The notes under the pieces were generated by a model, which was not told where the DNA came from, ran no database searches, and worked only from the letters and a program-made list of their open reading frames with translations. Of a DNA stretch of 64,000 bases, positions 16,883-26,297 are shown piece by piece. Within the stretch, counting starts at the first letter, position 1; each line of letters opens with the position of its first letter. Both the position numbers and the translations under genes were made by a program. Source of the DNA: Stygiobacter sp. RIFOXYC2_FULL_38_25 (GTDB lineage: Bacteria > Bacteroidota > Ignavibacteria > Ignavibacteriales > Melioribacteraceae); NCBI GenBank assembly GCA_001803165.1, contig MHAZ01000002.1, positions 1 through 64,000 on the forward strand, given 5' to 3'.

Positions 16883-17644
16883 GTCTTCGTATCCTTAGTT
16901 AAATGCATAATGCTCGTTTCACTAATCATTGTATCGCTTACTTCAGAAATCATACTTCGACGGCAATTTTATTAAAGAGGCACCGTAATTCCAAGCCGTC
17001 GTGACCATTGTGTCGCTTAGCTTTGAGTTTTTGATAATTTGGGAGTACCAAGACGCTTTAAACACTTGAATTTGTGCAACCGCCCATGTTTTATTCTGAA
17101 TTGGCTTCAAAAATCAACTTTTTGCTAGCAGCTGCATGCCTATCTTCTTACAGATTCTAAGGAAATTTACTGTTCTCTACATGTAGAAAAGGGCGTTTCA
17201 GGTTAATTTCATGTACTTTCTTGTTCTATGATTCAAGTTCGGTTCTAGTATTTGCATTTGTAGCATTTTTTCTTATTTTGGTCATGTTGATGATGTTTTA
17301 TTTGATACTTATTCTTAGACTTTATTTGTAAACATGATAACGGTACGACACGATGATTATGTTAGGGCTATTCCAACTATATTCTGTTTTTGTCCACGAT
17401 TTTAGAATTTCCCCCCTTTTTTATTTAGTATTTTTCGTTTTGCGTTTAAGTATTCTCGTATTTACAATAAGTATTGTAGTTTATTCAATCCCATCATTTC
17501 ACAATATTTTCGCTTTCTTCCTCTCATATTTCTTCGTTTTACATTATCGGTCACCACCGGAATTCTTATTAAGAAGAGAGATGGCTTACTGCAGGATTGG
17601 GTTAATTAATTGTCGCATGAATGAGAAAATTGAAAGAGATTACT
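16883..17644. other. AT-rich intergenic region
   Basis: About 760 bp separating a leftward recombinase operon from a rightward VirE-like gene. It must hold both promoters. A 101-codon plus-strand frame at 17353-17658 is low-complexity, with Phe/Ser/Leu-rich codons typical of AT-rich non-coding DNA, and I do not call it. Confidence 0.5.
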
Positions 17645-19207
17645 ATGAAAAAGAATAGTGCCGTTAGTGTGCTTAAGCTACCAACTAACCCAGATGATTT
17701 ATCGGTTAAATTAGATTTTGAAGGTTTTTCAGTAAGCTTTAGTGAAGATAAAGAGGAAAATAGTTCGGTTTTTGAAGCTCTTCTTTATTTAAGTGAAAGG
17801 ATTCTTTCAATATCTGATATAGAAAGAGTTGGTCAATCATTAATAAAGTTTGATACGACCGGACGATTAATTTTTTGTTCCGTTGCAAAAAAAAGTTATA
17901 GTGAGGCTTTTGATTCACTCGAAGAGTGGTTCGACGATTTAGCAAAAAACCCAATCCAGGCAATCACGCATCTATCTATTTTGCAAATTGCTGCAAAGTA
18001 CGGTATGAAAACTCAAAAGCGTACTAAGAATCTTAGTTATTTGTTTGCCCGAGAGTTTCTTTCCTATCAATATGAGTTTTTCTATAATTTGCCCAAACAG
18101 ATAATCACGTATAAAGAAAGATCGACTTCCAAGTACAAAGATCTTGATGACCGGGATCTAAATTCAATTTATCAGAAGATTCTTATGGAAGAGTCAATTA
18201 AAATCTCCGTTAATGATTTGGAGATTATTCTTTTTTCTGATTTCGTACGAGAAGTTGACCCAATTGCCGATTACTTTGAGAAATTGCCTCCCCACGATGG
18301 CTATGACTATATCGGTGAATTAGCAAGTACAATTATTCCAGAACTAAATTTTGCTGCAATCTGGCCGGTTTATCTCAAAAAGTGGTTATTAGGACTTGTT
18401 GCCGGAGTAATTAGGGACGCCGATATTAACCAAAGTGCTTTGATACTGCACGGCGAGCAAGGTGTTGGTAAATCAAGATGGATTAGACGATTAGTTCCAG
18501 ATGAATTGGTTGATTACTACTTTGCCGGGAAAATTAGCGCTAACAACAAGGATTCTAAGCTTTTCGCTTATCAGAATCTAATTGTTAATCTTGATGAACT
18601 TGATTTTCCTGAAAGAAAAGAAATTAATTCTTTGAAATCCTTGATTACTCAAAAGATTACAAAAGAAAGATTCCCTTACCGCAAACATTCAATTACAATT
18701 AAGAAAAGATCAAGTTTTATTGGTTCTGTTAACCGAAAAGAATTTCTGAACGATCCCACCGGCAATAGAAGATTTCTTTGCATTACTGCCATGGAAATCA
18801 ATGCTGATCACAATATAGATATGAAAAAAGTCTTTGCTCAGGCAAAACATCTTTTGTTATCCGGTGAAACACATTGGTTCACCTATGAACAGAATAAAGA
18901 AATATCTCTTAATAGTCTTGAGTTCTCGTACTCTACTCTTGAGGAAGAAGTGATCATTGAGAAATATGTGCCGTGTAAACATGACGATGACGACGCTCGC
19001 TTTTTGAGTACAACTGAGATTAACCGAGAATTATTTCCCGATCACATAGACAATTCAGTTAGAAATCGCATTGGTCAAGCACTTACTAAACTTGGTTTCA
19101 TAAAACGGAATAAATTTATTAATGGTTCAAGTAGATCTGTTTGGGTGATAAAAAATAAGTCTTCAATTTCCTATGCTATTAAAGAAACTGAGGATTTACC
19201 GTTTTAA
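17645..19207 (+). CDS. VirE-family ATPase (mobile-element primase/helicase type)
   Basis: About 520-residue protein with a P-loop ATPase of the virulence-associated E family: LILHGEQGVGKSRWIRRLVP (Walker A), then NLIVNLDELDFPERKEI (Walker B), and a sensor region IGSVNRKEFLNDPTGNRRF. The first 200 residues may correspond to a primase-polymerase accessory part but show no motif I trust. Such proteins are common in integrative elements and phage satellites of Bacteroidota. The ATG at 17645 is preferred (GAAAGAG upstream); 17621 is possible. It stands alone and faces away from the recombinases. Confidence 0.85.
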   Translation: MKKNSAVSVLKLPTNPDDLSVKLDFEGFSVSFSEDKEENSSVFEALLYLSERILSISDIERVGQSLIKFDTTGRLIFCSVAKKSYSEAFDSLEEWFDDLAKNPIQAITHLSILQIAAKYGMKTQKRTKNLSYLFAREFLSYQYEFFYNLPKQIITYKERSTSKYKDLDDRDLNSIYQKILMEESIKISVNDLEIILFSDFVREVDPIADYFEKLPPHDGYDYIGELASTIIPELNFAAIWPVYLKKWLLGLVAGVIRDADINQSALILHGEQGVGKSRWIRRLVPDELVDYYFAGKISANNKDSKLFAYQNLIVNLDELDFPERKEINSLKSLITQKITKERFPYRKHSITIKKRSSFIGSVNRKEFLNDPTGNRRFLCITAMEINADHNIDMKKVFAQAKHLLLSGETHWFTYEQNKEISLNSLEFSYSTLEEEVIIEKYVPCKHDDDDARFLSTTEINRELFPDHIDNSVRNRIGQALTKLGFIKRNKFINGSSRSVWVIKNKSSISYAIKETEDLPF

Positions 19208-19464
19208 GCCATAAATACTATTAACCGAATAAGCATGGATTATTTAAAAATTATTTCGGAAAGTAGGTTGCTGGCTTACCAGGTTACCATAATAATTGAT
19301 TACAAGAGTAGTTGCACAAAACATCAAATGTGTAAATCAATTAGAAGACATGTATGCTATTATTGTATTCTTTTAAAGTAATTCAATGAGCATGTTATGA
19401 TCTTCAAATCATTATTCAGACCTAATAAGAAAAAAAATAAATAACACAATCAAGGGAGATCAAA

Positions 19465-19581
19465 ATGGAAAACGACCCTCAGGATAACAGATTTCATTTA
19501 TCCTACAACAGCCGAAAGTTTGGAAAGAATCGCTACTTCAAGTTGATTAATAAAAATAAAATTCTAATAACACCAACTTAG
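19465..19581 (+). CDS. candidate 38-residue basic peptide
   Basis: A short frame with a good ribosome site (AAGGGAG 7 nt upstream of ATG) coding for a basic, Asn/Lys-rich peptide (NSRKFGKNRYFKLINKNK). It is followed 52 bp later by a GC-rich hairpin. No homology recognised; could be chance. Confidence 0.35.
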   Translation: MENDPQDNRFHLSYNSRKFGKNRYFKLINKNKILITPT

Positions 19582-19633
19582 TATAGCGATGAGAAGAATG
19601 ATTTAACCCATTTTAATCACTAAGGGTTAAATT

Positions 19634-19653
19634 CCCCGCCGCTTGCGGCGGGG
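19634..19653. repeat. GC-rich palindrome
   Basis: CCCCGCCGC-TT-GCGGCGGGG, a perfect 9-bp stem in very AT-rich DNA. It resembles the CCCGCTTTGCGGG hairpins at about 31-45 and 5661-5677. It may act as a terminator or be a REP-like repeat. Confidence 0.6.
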
Positions 19654-19867
19654 AGCTTCATTAAAAAATTGAAAATTTTTCATCTTGAAAAGGACCTTAA
19701 CTGTTTGTTGCAATTCAGAAAGTCCAAGTGCACGAAATTTGAAAATATCCTAAGAACCATAAAGAAATCTTTAAGAATATTACTCGGGAAGTCTATGTTT
19801 TATTTCTCGAATGACATTATGTACTTATCAATATCTTAATCTTAATAAACCACAACTTTCTTTTTTT

Positions 19868-20196
19868 TATAGCTGGAGTTTTTGTTTGTAAAATTACGAG
19901 GGTAATCTTGTGAGTAATTATAAAACTTAGCTGTATCATGTAACGACGTTAGGTATCCAAGTTTTGCAGAATAAATGGTTTCTGCTTCAGATGTGTTAAG
20001 CTGTTTGACAACCGCATAAAGATGTTATTCTCAAATAACGATGAATCTTTATTAGAAGCAAAATCAACTACTCCTTTATTGTAATTTTTTCCAACCTTCA
20101 ATTATTTGAAGCACTTTTTTCAACTTTGTTGTCATCTATTTCCTTCGCTAAATAGTACTTATTGTGATCAACTTTCTGTGTCACCTTAATGGCCAT
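19868..20196 (-). pseudogene. possible decayed gene
   Basis: On the minus strand, three protein-like segments occur in different frames: MAIKVTQKVDHNKYYLAKEI, then NYNKGVVDFASNKDSS, then SEAETIYSAKLGYLTSLHD followed by TAKFYNYSQDYPRNF. Breaks between them look like frameshifts. Family unknown. The low-complexity background makes this tentative. Confidence 0.3.
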
Positions 20197-20802
20197 ATTA
20201 GTAAATCCAAAGCCAATCAAAAGAAATATTCTGCCGATTCTTCCATTCCATTTCTGGATCTCTAATCCCGACTATTGGATCGTGGTTTGCAACTTTCTTA
20301 CAAAAATAATATCGTCTATATACAGCGCTGCTTACAGCGATAGATTCATTATGGCCCAGTTACTAATTTGTCGATACTTAAGGGGCATTTTTAGTTTGGA
20401 GTTGATAATATAGACTCCAAAATTAAAAAAATGAGTTGTTCGGTACTTTAGCAGAATGAGTCCCAAAATTTTCTTGCTTTACGGAGCCCTGTCCATATTA
20501 AATTCTTCCAGGCTAACACTATATTTATTTGATCGCCAACAATTCCTTTTAAGAAGTTATAGGACAATCGGTTATCCATTTCTATATGATCATTCACCAG
20601 TCGATGACTGCAAGCCTTATAAATTGCGCTTTCTCCTTCTCGTATTCATTTGTTCCTTAATAGGTAGTTACGTGATAATTACCATTCTATCGCTGAAAAA
20701 CTTAAAAACTTATTTTGTTAACAGAATTTTTCATATGGTTATAATTGTAGTTCAAGTATTGCTTGGAATTTTCCTGTGACAAAAAATTGCTAAAAATTTC
20801 CC
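20197..20802. other. region without supported gene
   Basis: About 600 bp of AT-rich DNA. A 107-codon frame at 20456-20779 has a hydrophobic tail but no ribosome site and an atypical composition, so it is not called. It may be remnants of mobile DNA. Confidence 0.4.
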
Positions 20803-20833
20803 TTGACAAAAAGGACTGTCTGTGTTATATTTG
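20803..20833 (+). promoter_or_regulatory. promoter of the TetR/efflux operon
   Basis: TTGACA at 20803-20808, a 17-bp spacer, then TATATTTG at 20826-20833. The latter matches both a sigma-70 -10 and the Bacteroidota -7 box TAnnTTTG. It lies 38 bp upstream of the first TetR start codon. Confidence 0.8.
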
Positions 20834-20834
20834 T

Positions 20835-20854
20835 AGTGAATGATAACTAACATA
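20835..20854 (+). promoter_or_regulatory. TetR operator-like motif, site 1
   Basis: AGTGAATGATAACTAACATA, directly after the -10 box. It shares 16 of 20 positions with the motif at 21476-21495 upstream of the second TetR gene, so one repressor may bind both. Confidence 0.6.
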
Positions 20855-20870
20855 AGGACTATAGTAGATT

Positions 20871-21455
20871 ATGGCACGTATAAGCACAGAAGAAAGACAG
20901 AGATTAATCGTCGATGAAGCAATTAAAATAATCCATGAATTGGGTTATCAAGCCTTTTCTATTCGAGAACTTTCAAAAAGGGTTGGAATAAGTGAACCAG
21001 CAATATATCGGCATTTTCTCAACAAAGAGGATATAGTATTGGGAATTCTGGGTCGGTTTAATGAGTTTGATTTTAGCTTGTTTCAAGAAGTAAATAGGTA
21101 TGAAAAACCGATAGAAAAAATACAGAGGTTTATTCAATATCATTTTGATTTCCTTGAAAAAAATCCTGGTATGACTTCTGTCGTATTTTCTGAAGAGATA
21201 TTTAGTCAAAGCGAGTTACTGAGAGAGAAAATGCTTAACATAATTGAAAAAAGGAAAAAACTAATTAAAGACATCATTGATGAAGCCCGTACAAAGAATC
21301 AGGTAATTGAAGTAGAGACAAATGAAATAGCAACAATAATTCTAGGATTTATTCGATTAGTAGTACTGGAATGGAGAATGAGCAGTTTTGCATTCTCACT
21401 GCCACAACGGGGCAAGAAAGTAGTAGGTGCAATAGAAAAATTATTACTAAAATAA
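20871..21455 (+). CDS. TetR/AcrR family transcriptional regulator
   Basis: 194-residue repressor with the family HTH at residues 10-55: AIKIIHELGYQAFSIRELSK, then RVGISEPAIYRHFLNKEDIV. The C-terminal ligand domain is helical and diverged. It is the first gene of a run leading into an efflux system, with its own strong promoter overlapping a candidate operator, so autoregulation and control of the downstream pump are likely. The inducer cannot be told from the sequence. Confidence 0.92.
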   Translation: MARISTEERQRLIVDEAIKIIHELGYQAFSIRELSKRVGISEPAIYRHFLNKEDIVLGILGRFNEFDFSLFQEVNRYEKPIEKIQRFIQYHFDFLEKNPGMTSVVFSEEIFSQSELLREKMLNIIEKRKKLIKDIIDEARTKNQVIEVETNEIATIILGFIRLVVLEWRMSSFAFSLPQRGKKVVGAIEKLLLK

Positions 21456-21475
21456 ATTTTTTTTAAAATATAATT

Positions 21476-21495
21476 AGTGAGCGTTAGCTAACATA
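21476..21495 (+). promoter_or_regulatory. TetR operator-like motif, site 2
   Basis: AGTGAGCGTTAGCTAACATA, containing the perfect palindrome GTTAGCTAAC. It lies 17 bp before the second TetR gene and matches site 1 at 20835-20854. Confidence 0.6.
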
Positions 21496-21511
21496 TAAAC
21501 GGATCATTGTA

Positions 21512-22135
21512 ATGGATACTCAAGAATACAAAATTTTAATAAGTGATTTTATAAGCGACAAAATGATGGCGGAAGGTTATAAAAGAATTACTCTTGAAGA
21601 AATTACTTCGAATCTTGCAATTAGCAAAAAGACCATATACAGAGCCTTTTCATCTAAACAAGCTATCACCAGCTCGATTTTTATTGATGAGCTCACAAAA
21701 GCGTATCAAGGACTGCTACAACTAATACAGGAAAAGAGTTCAATGGTAACAAAAATAGAAAATTTGGAAAGATTGATTGAAAACTATATTCGGTTATTTA
21801 ATGATACATCATTAAATAACTTAAAAAAAGAATATCCGAATCTTTGGAAAGAAATAGTTCTCTTTCGAAAAGAAAGGGTGCTACCGCTTATTAATATTTT
21901 AATAAACCATTCGAAAAAACATAATCTCATTGTTGATTATCCAAACGAATTAATAATGAAGCTTTTTAGTATGTCTTTAATTATTTCAACTGAAAAAAAT
22001 TATTTGATACAGAACCAATTGGATTACAAATCAGTGTTTCACTACGTCTTTCATATTCTTTTGAATGGAATGCTTACAAAAAAAGGAAAAAAATTATTAG
22101 CAATAAATAAAAGGATGAAAAATGAAGCCAACTAA
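21512..22135 (+). CDS. second TetR/AcrR family regulator
   Basis: 207-residue regulator with the HTH at residues 8-55: MAEGYKRITLEEITSNLAIS, then KKTIYRAFSSKQAI. It is only distantly similar to the TetR protein just upstream. It overlaps the membrane fusion protein gene by 14 bp, so it is part of the efflux operon. Two different TetR regulators in tandem suggest two inducers or layered control. Confidence 0.9.
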   Translation: MDTQEYKILISDFISDKMMAEGYKRITLEEITSNLAISKKTIYRAFSSKQAITSSIFIDELTKAYQGLLQLIQEKSSMVTKIENLERLIENYIRLFNDTSLNNLKKEYPNLWKEIVLFRKERVLPLINILINHSKKHNLIVDYPNELIMKLFSMSLIISTEKNYLIQNQLDYKSVFHYVFHILLNGMLTKKGKKLLAINKRMKNEAN

Positions 22136-23087
22136 ATTAATTAGTTCAATAGTTCTACTTATATCAATCTATGCTTGTAGCGGAGGTGAAGATAATTCAA
22201 ATATTAAAGCTACCGGCACGATTGAATCGACAAATGTTACAATTAGTTCAAAGAATGCAGGGGAAATAAAATCAATTATTGTAGATGAAGGCACACAAGT
22301 TAACGCTGGTGATACAATACTAGTTATTGACCATGAAGCGCTAGGATTCCAGCTTGAACAGGCATCTGCGTCTGAACAAATAACTGAGGCACAACTTAAA
22401 TTAATGCTAAAAGGCGCAAGGTCTGAAGATATAAAGCAAGCTGAAGAAATGATGAAACAAACCGAAATTAACTTCAATCTGGCAAAAAGCGATTTCGAAA
22501 GATATACGAAGCTGTGGGAAAGTAAATCAATAACACGAAAGCAATATGAAGATATGACTGCACGATACCAAGTCTCAATTGCTCAATTCTCATCAGCAAA
22601 AGAAAATTATGAGAAAGTAAAAAAAATATTTAGACCCGAAGAAATTGAACAGGCAAAAGCTAATTTGAGAAAAGCAAAAGCTTCAGTAAGTCTTTTAGAA
22701 AAGAATATTAGGGACAGTTATATAATATCTCCTCTGGATGGTTTCGTCGTCAAAAAATTTGTGGAAGCTGGAGAAACAGTCTCACCAATGTCTTCGCTGG
22801 TAAAGGTTTCAAATATCTCAAGTGTGAATCTGATAATTTATGTTTCCGAAGCGGAATTAGGAAAGATAAAACTAGGACAAAAGGCTGAGATAACAATAGA
22901 TACTTACCCCGATAAAAAATACGATGGCAAAGTAACATTTATTTCGCCCGAAGCTGAGTTTACTCCAAAAAACATTCAAACAAAAGATGAGCGAACCAAG
23001 CTAGTGTTTGCTGTCAAAATTGAAATTCCAAACAGAGATTTTGATCTAAAACCGGGTATGCCGGCTGATGCGAAAGTTATTTTATAA
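22122..23087 (+). CDS. HlyD/YbhG-like membrane fusion lipoprotein
   Basis: 321-residue periplasmic adaptor. The signal peptide ends in a lipobox (SIYACSGG, Cys19), so it is likely membrane-anchored. A biotinyl-lipoyl half-motif (GEIKSIIVDEGTQVNAGDTI), a long coiled-coil hairpin (residues 80-190), and a second half-motif (SPLDGFVVKKFVEAGETV) follow in HlyD order. With two ABC ATPases, two ABC-2 permeases and a TolC-like channel downstream, it forms a complete YbhFSR-type tripartite exporter. Confidence 0.92.
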   Translation: MKPTKLISSIVLLISIYACSGGEDNSNIKATGTIESTNVTISSKNAGEIKSIIVDEGTQVNAGDTILVIDHEALGFQLEQASASEQITEAQLKLMLKGARSEDIKQAEEMMKQTEINFNLAKSDFERYTKLWESKSITRKQYEDMTARYQVSIAQFSSAKENYEKVKKIFRPEEIEQAKANLRKAKASVSLLEKNIRDSYIISPLDGFVVKKFVEAGETVSPMSSLVKVSNISSVNLIIYVSEAELGKIKLGQKAEITIDTYPDKKYDGKVTFISPEAEFTPKNIQTKDERTKLVFAVKIEIPNRDFDLKPGMPADAKVIL

Positions 23088-23103
23088 AGGTAGCGAGTAA
23101 ATA

Positions 23104-24012
23104 ATGGAAGCAGTAATAAAAATAAACGATTTGAAAAAGAGCTACGGTTCTGTATTAGCTGTTGATGGAGTAAACTATCATGTGAACCGAGGTGAAATGT
23201 TTGGACTGGTTGGACCGGACGGCGCCGGAAAAACAACCACGATAAGAATGTTAGTGGGGTTACTCAACCCCTATAGCGGATCGGCAGAAGTTCTAGGGTA
23301 TGATTTGTTATCACAAAAGAATTTAATAAAAGATGAAATCGGTTACCTATCTCAAAAGTTTTCTCTTTATGGCGACCTAACAATTGATGAAAATATTGAA
23401 TTCTTTGCTGATATTCATGGAGTAAAACACTTTGAAAAAAGACGTGATGAACTACTGGAATTTACTAGACTCACTCCTTTTAGAGATAGGCTTGCCGATA
23501 AACTTTCTGGTGGAATGAAGCAAAAACTTGCGCTGGCATGTACACTAATTCACAAACCGAAAATAATTTTTTTGGATGAACCTACGACTGGTGTCGATCC
23601 GGTTTCAAGAAGAGATTTTTGGAAGATTCTATCTAATCTATTAAAAGAGGGGATTACAATATTTATGTCCACTCCATATCTCGATGAAGCAGAAAGATGC
23701 AATAGGGTTGCATTGATGGACAAGGGAAAAATAATAAGCTGCGATACACCGAAGAATGTGAAAGAATCATTGAATTTGCAGGTAGTGGAGATTGTTTGCA
23801 CGCCTGTAAGAACTGCTTATAATGTAATTAAAGCGACAACAGATTTTGAAGTTCAGATGTATGGTGACAGACTAAACATAGCTGTATCTGAATATGAGAA
23901 AGATTATGCTCTGATCAAAAAAATATTTGTAGAAAACTCAATTATGGAAATCGACAAAAGAATCATTACACCGTCATTGGAAAATGTCTTTATTCATTAT
24001 ATGAGTAAGTAA
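23104..24012 (+). CDS. ABC transporter ATPase (ABC-2 exporter), first
   Basis: 302-residue ATP-binding subunit. Walker A GPDGAGKTTT, Q-loop in GYLSQKFSLYGDLT, signature LSGGMKQKLALACTLIHKP, Walker B IIFLDEPTTGVDP, then a switch region reading MSTPYLDEAERC, where the usual H-loop His is Pro (STP rather than TTH). The C-terminal 80 residues form the extension common in DrrA/YbhF-type exporters. It pairs with the second ATPase at 25356-26297. In E. coli YbhF these two are one fused chain. Confidence 0.93.
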   Translation: MEAVIKINDLKKSYGSVLAVDGVNYHVNRGEMFGLVGPDGAGKTTTIRMLVGLLNPYSGSAEVLGYDLLSQKNLIKDEIGYLSQKFSLYGDLTIDENIEFFADIHGVKHFEKRRDELLEFTRLTPFRDRLADKLSGGMKQKLALACTLIHKPKIIFLDEPTTGVDPVSRRDFWKILSNLLKEGITIFMSTPYLDEAERCNRVALMDKGKIISCDTPKNVKESLNLQVVEIVCTPVRTAYNVIKATTDFEVQMYGDRLNIAVSEYEKDYALIKKIFVENSIMEIDKRIITPSLENVFIHYMSK

Positions 24013-24042
24013 AGTTTGATGAAAATTGAAAAGGAAATAAAA

Positions 24043-25356
24043 ATGAAAAAGCTACTAATCATAATTCTTTTTGCGAGTTCGTTGTTTGCTCAAGAGAAAA
24101 TCCTAACTCTAAAAGAAAGCTTGGAAATAGGATTGCAGAACAGCAAGGATCTCAAAATCTCCAGGTCTAAATTAAATTATGCCGATTCAAAACTGACTGA
24201 AATTAACAGCCAATTCTTGCCGCAGTTCAAACTGTTTGGAAATTATACAAAGTTAAGTGATAATATTCCGCCATTTGAAGTGACAATGCCTTTTTCTCTG
24301 AATCCAATTAGAATTTCCGAACCGATACTAAACAATTACACTTTCAAATTTGGATTCAGCCAGCCGCTGTTTACAGGATTTAAATTATTATCGTTAAGAA
24401 GCTCGGCGAAATTAAATCTCAGTGCTTCAGAACAGGATTATTCAAAGGAAGGGAATGAAGCTGCGTTTAATATTTACAGCACTTATTGGAATTATTACAA
24501 AGCCGATGAGATCAAGAAAGTAATAGCACAAAGTATTCAGCAGATGGAAGAACATCTTAAAGACACAAAAAGTTTTTTCGAGAACGGGCTGATCTCAAAG
24601 AATGATATGTTGAAATTGGAAGTACAATATTCCAATACAAAACTTATGCTTATCGAAGCTGAGAATAATTTAGAGCTTGCAAGAATCGGTTTTAATAAAG
24701 CTATAGGAATTGATCTTACTTCACAGACAAAAGTTGCCGCAAGCGAACAATCATTTAATTACGAAAAGTACCAGCTTGCAGATATGATCGATGAGGCAGT
24801 TAATAATCGAAAAGAATTAAAATCATTGAAGTATCGTTTTGAGGCGAGCAAAGAAGGAGTGAGCGCGGCTCAATCCAATTGGTTGCCTTCAATCTATTTA
24901 ACTGGTAATTATTATTACAGCAATCCGAACCCAAGATTTCAACCGGCAAAAGATGAGTTTAACTCCAACTGGGATGTTGGAGTTACATTAAGCTGGGATG
25001 TATGGAACTGGGGTTTGACTTCTTCACAAGTTTCGCAAGCCGAGCAAACTAAAATACAACTTGAAACCAGTCTTGATCAGCTTAAAGAAAATATTCAAAT
25101 AGAAGTTTACTCAAATTACCTAAACCTAATCAAGACTGAAGAGAAAGTGAAAGTAAACAAAGAAGCATTGGATCAATCAATAGAAAACTATCGGATTACT
25201 TCGGAAAAATACAACACTCAGTTAGCCACAAGTACGGATTTAATTGACGCGGAAACTTTGAAACTGCAAGCAGAAACAAACCTCAAAACAGCAGAAGTGG
25301 ATTTTCAAATAGCCAAAGTAAAATTAGAAAGATCTTTAGGGAGAGTAATTTATTAA
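24043..25356 (+). CDS. TolC-like outer membrane efflux channel
   Basis: 437-residue outer membrane factor with a signal peptide ending in LFASSLFAQ and two internally similar halves of long helices and strands: SLEIGLQNSKDLKISRSKL in the first, and SAAQSNWLPSIYLTGNYYY later. The start at 24043 has an AAAGGA site; an upstream in-frame ATG would place extra residues before the signal peptide. It sits between the two ATPase genes, and its stop overlaps the second ATPase start by one base. Confidence 0.9.
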   Translation: MKKLLIIILFASSLFAQEKILTLKESLEIGLQNSKDLKISRSKLNYADSKLTEINSQFLPQFKLFGNYTKLSDNIPPFEVTMPFSLNPIRISEPILNNYTFKFGFSQPLFTGFKLLSLRSSAKLNLSASEQDYSKEGNEAAFNIYSTYWNYYKADEIKKVIAQSIQQMEEHLKDTKSFFENGLISKNDMLKLEVQYSNTKLMLIEAENNLELARIGFNKAIGIDLTSQTKVAASEQSFNYEKYQLADMIDEAVNNRKELKSLKYRFEASKEGVSAAQSNWLPSIYLTGNYYYSNPNPRFQPAKDEFNSNWDVGVTLSWDVWNWGLTSSQVSQAEQTKIQLETSLDQLKENIQIEVYSNYLNLIKTEEKVKVNKEALDQSIENYRITSEKYNTQLATSTDLIDAETLKLQAETNLKTAEVDFQIAKVKLERSLGRVIY

Positions 25357-26297
25357 TGAATGCAATGGAGGTAAATAATCTGACAAAGGTATTCGGAAAA
25401 TTTACGGCTGTTGATAATATCAACTTCAATGTGAAGCAAGGAGAGATTTTCGGATTCCTCGGTGCCAACGGGGCAGGTAAATCTACTACCATAAGAATGC
25501 TTATCGGGATATTGGAGCCTACATCCGGCGATGCACTTGTTAGCGGTTACAGTATTAAAAATCAATCCGACCTTGTCAAAAAGAATATTGGATACATGTC
25601 TCAAAAATTTTCTCTTTACAATGATTTGACAGTAGTAGAAAATATTAGATTCTTTGCCGGAATTTATGGATTGGACGGGAAGAAATATGAGGAAAGAAAA
25701 AAATGGGTGCTGAAAGTTGCAGATTTAGAAAATATGGAAAATGTTATTACAGGTTCTTTACCGGGAGGAATTAAACAACGTTTAGCACTTGGTACAGCTG
25801 TAATTCACGAACCTAAGATTGTATTTCTTGACGAACCAACAAGCGGAGTTGATCCGATCTCGCGTAGAAATTTTTGGGATTTGATTAACGAACTTTCAGA
25901 AGGCGGAACCACAGTGCTTGTTACAACACACTATTTAGATGAAGCAGAATTTTGTAATGATATTATTTTAATTAATGCAGGCAAGCTCATCGCACAGGGA
26001 AATTCCAAAGAGCTCAAAACAAACTACATCAAAAACCCGATACTTGAAATAGAAAGTGACCGTATAGTTGACAGCATGGAGATTTTAGAGAAAGAAAAAT
26101 GGGTTGGGGAAACTTCAATTTTTGGCAATTACATCCACGTTATTTTGAACGATAGCACGATTAATGAAAATCACATCTATGAAATACTAAGAGAAAAAAA
26201 CGGAATATCTGTAAAGCGGGTAGAAAAAATTACTCCTACGCTCGAAGATGTATTTATTCATTTAATTGAAAAGGACAGCAAGAAAAATGTTCAATAG
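25356..26297 (+). CDS. ABC transporter ATPase (ABC-2 exporter), second
   Basis: 313-residue ATP-binding subunit. Walker A GANGAGKSTT, signature LPGGIKQRLALGTAVIHEP (LPGG in place of LSGG), Walker B IVFLDEPTSGVDP, and an intact H-loop VTTHYLDEAEFC. It complements the first ATPase, whose H-loop is altered. The two probably form an asymmetric heterodimer. It overlaps both neighbours in the operon. Confidence 0.93.
   Translation: MNAMEVNNLTKVFGKFTAVDNINFNVKQGEIFGFLGANGAGKSTTIRMLIGILEPTSGDALVSGYSIKNQSDLVKKNIGYMSQKFSLYNDLTVVENIRFFAGIYGLDGKKYEERKKWVLKVADLENMENVITGSLPGGIKQRLALGTAVIHEPKIVFLDEPTSGVDPISRRNFWDLINELSEGGTTVLVTTHYLDEAEFCNDIILINAGKLIAQGNSKELKTNYIKNPILEIESDRIVDSMEILEKEKWVGETSIFGNYIHVILNDSTINENHIYEILREKNGISVKRVEKITPTLEDVFIHLIEKDSKKNVQ

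Noticed and set aside
17353..17658. 101-codon hydrophobic plus-strand frame
   Set aside because: Phe/Ser/Leu-rich low-complexity composition of AT-rich DNA, no ribosome site, and it overlaps the VirE-like start.
20456..20779. 107-codon frame before the TetR promoter
   Set aside because: No ribosome site, atypical composition, and it ends against the promoter; likely non-coding.
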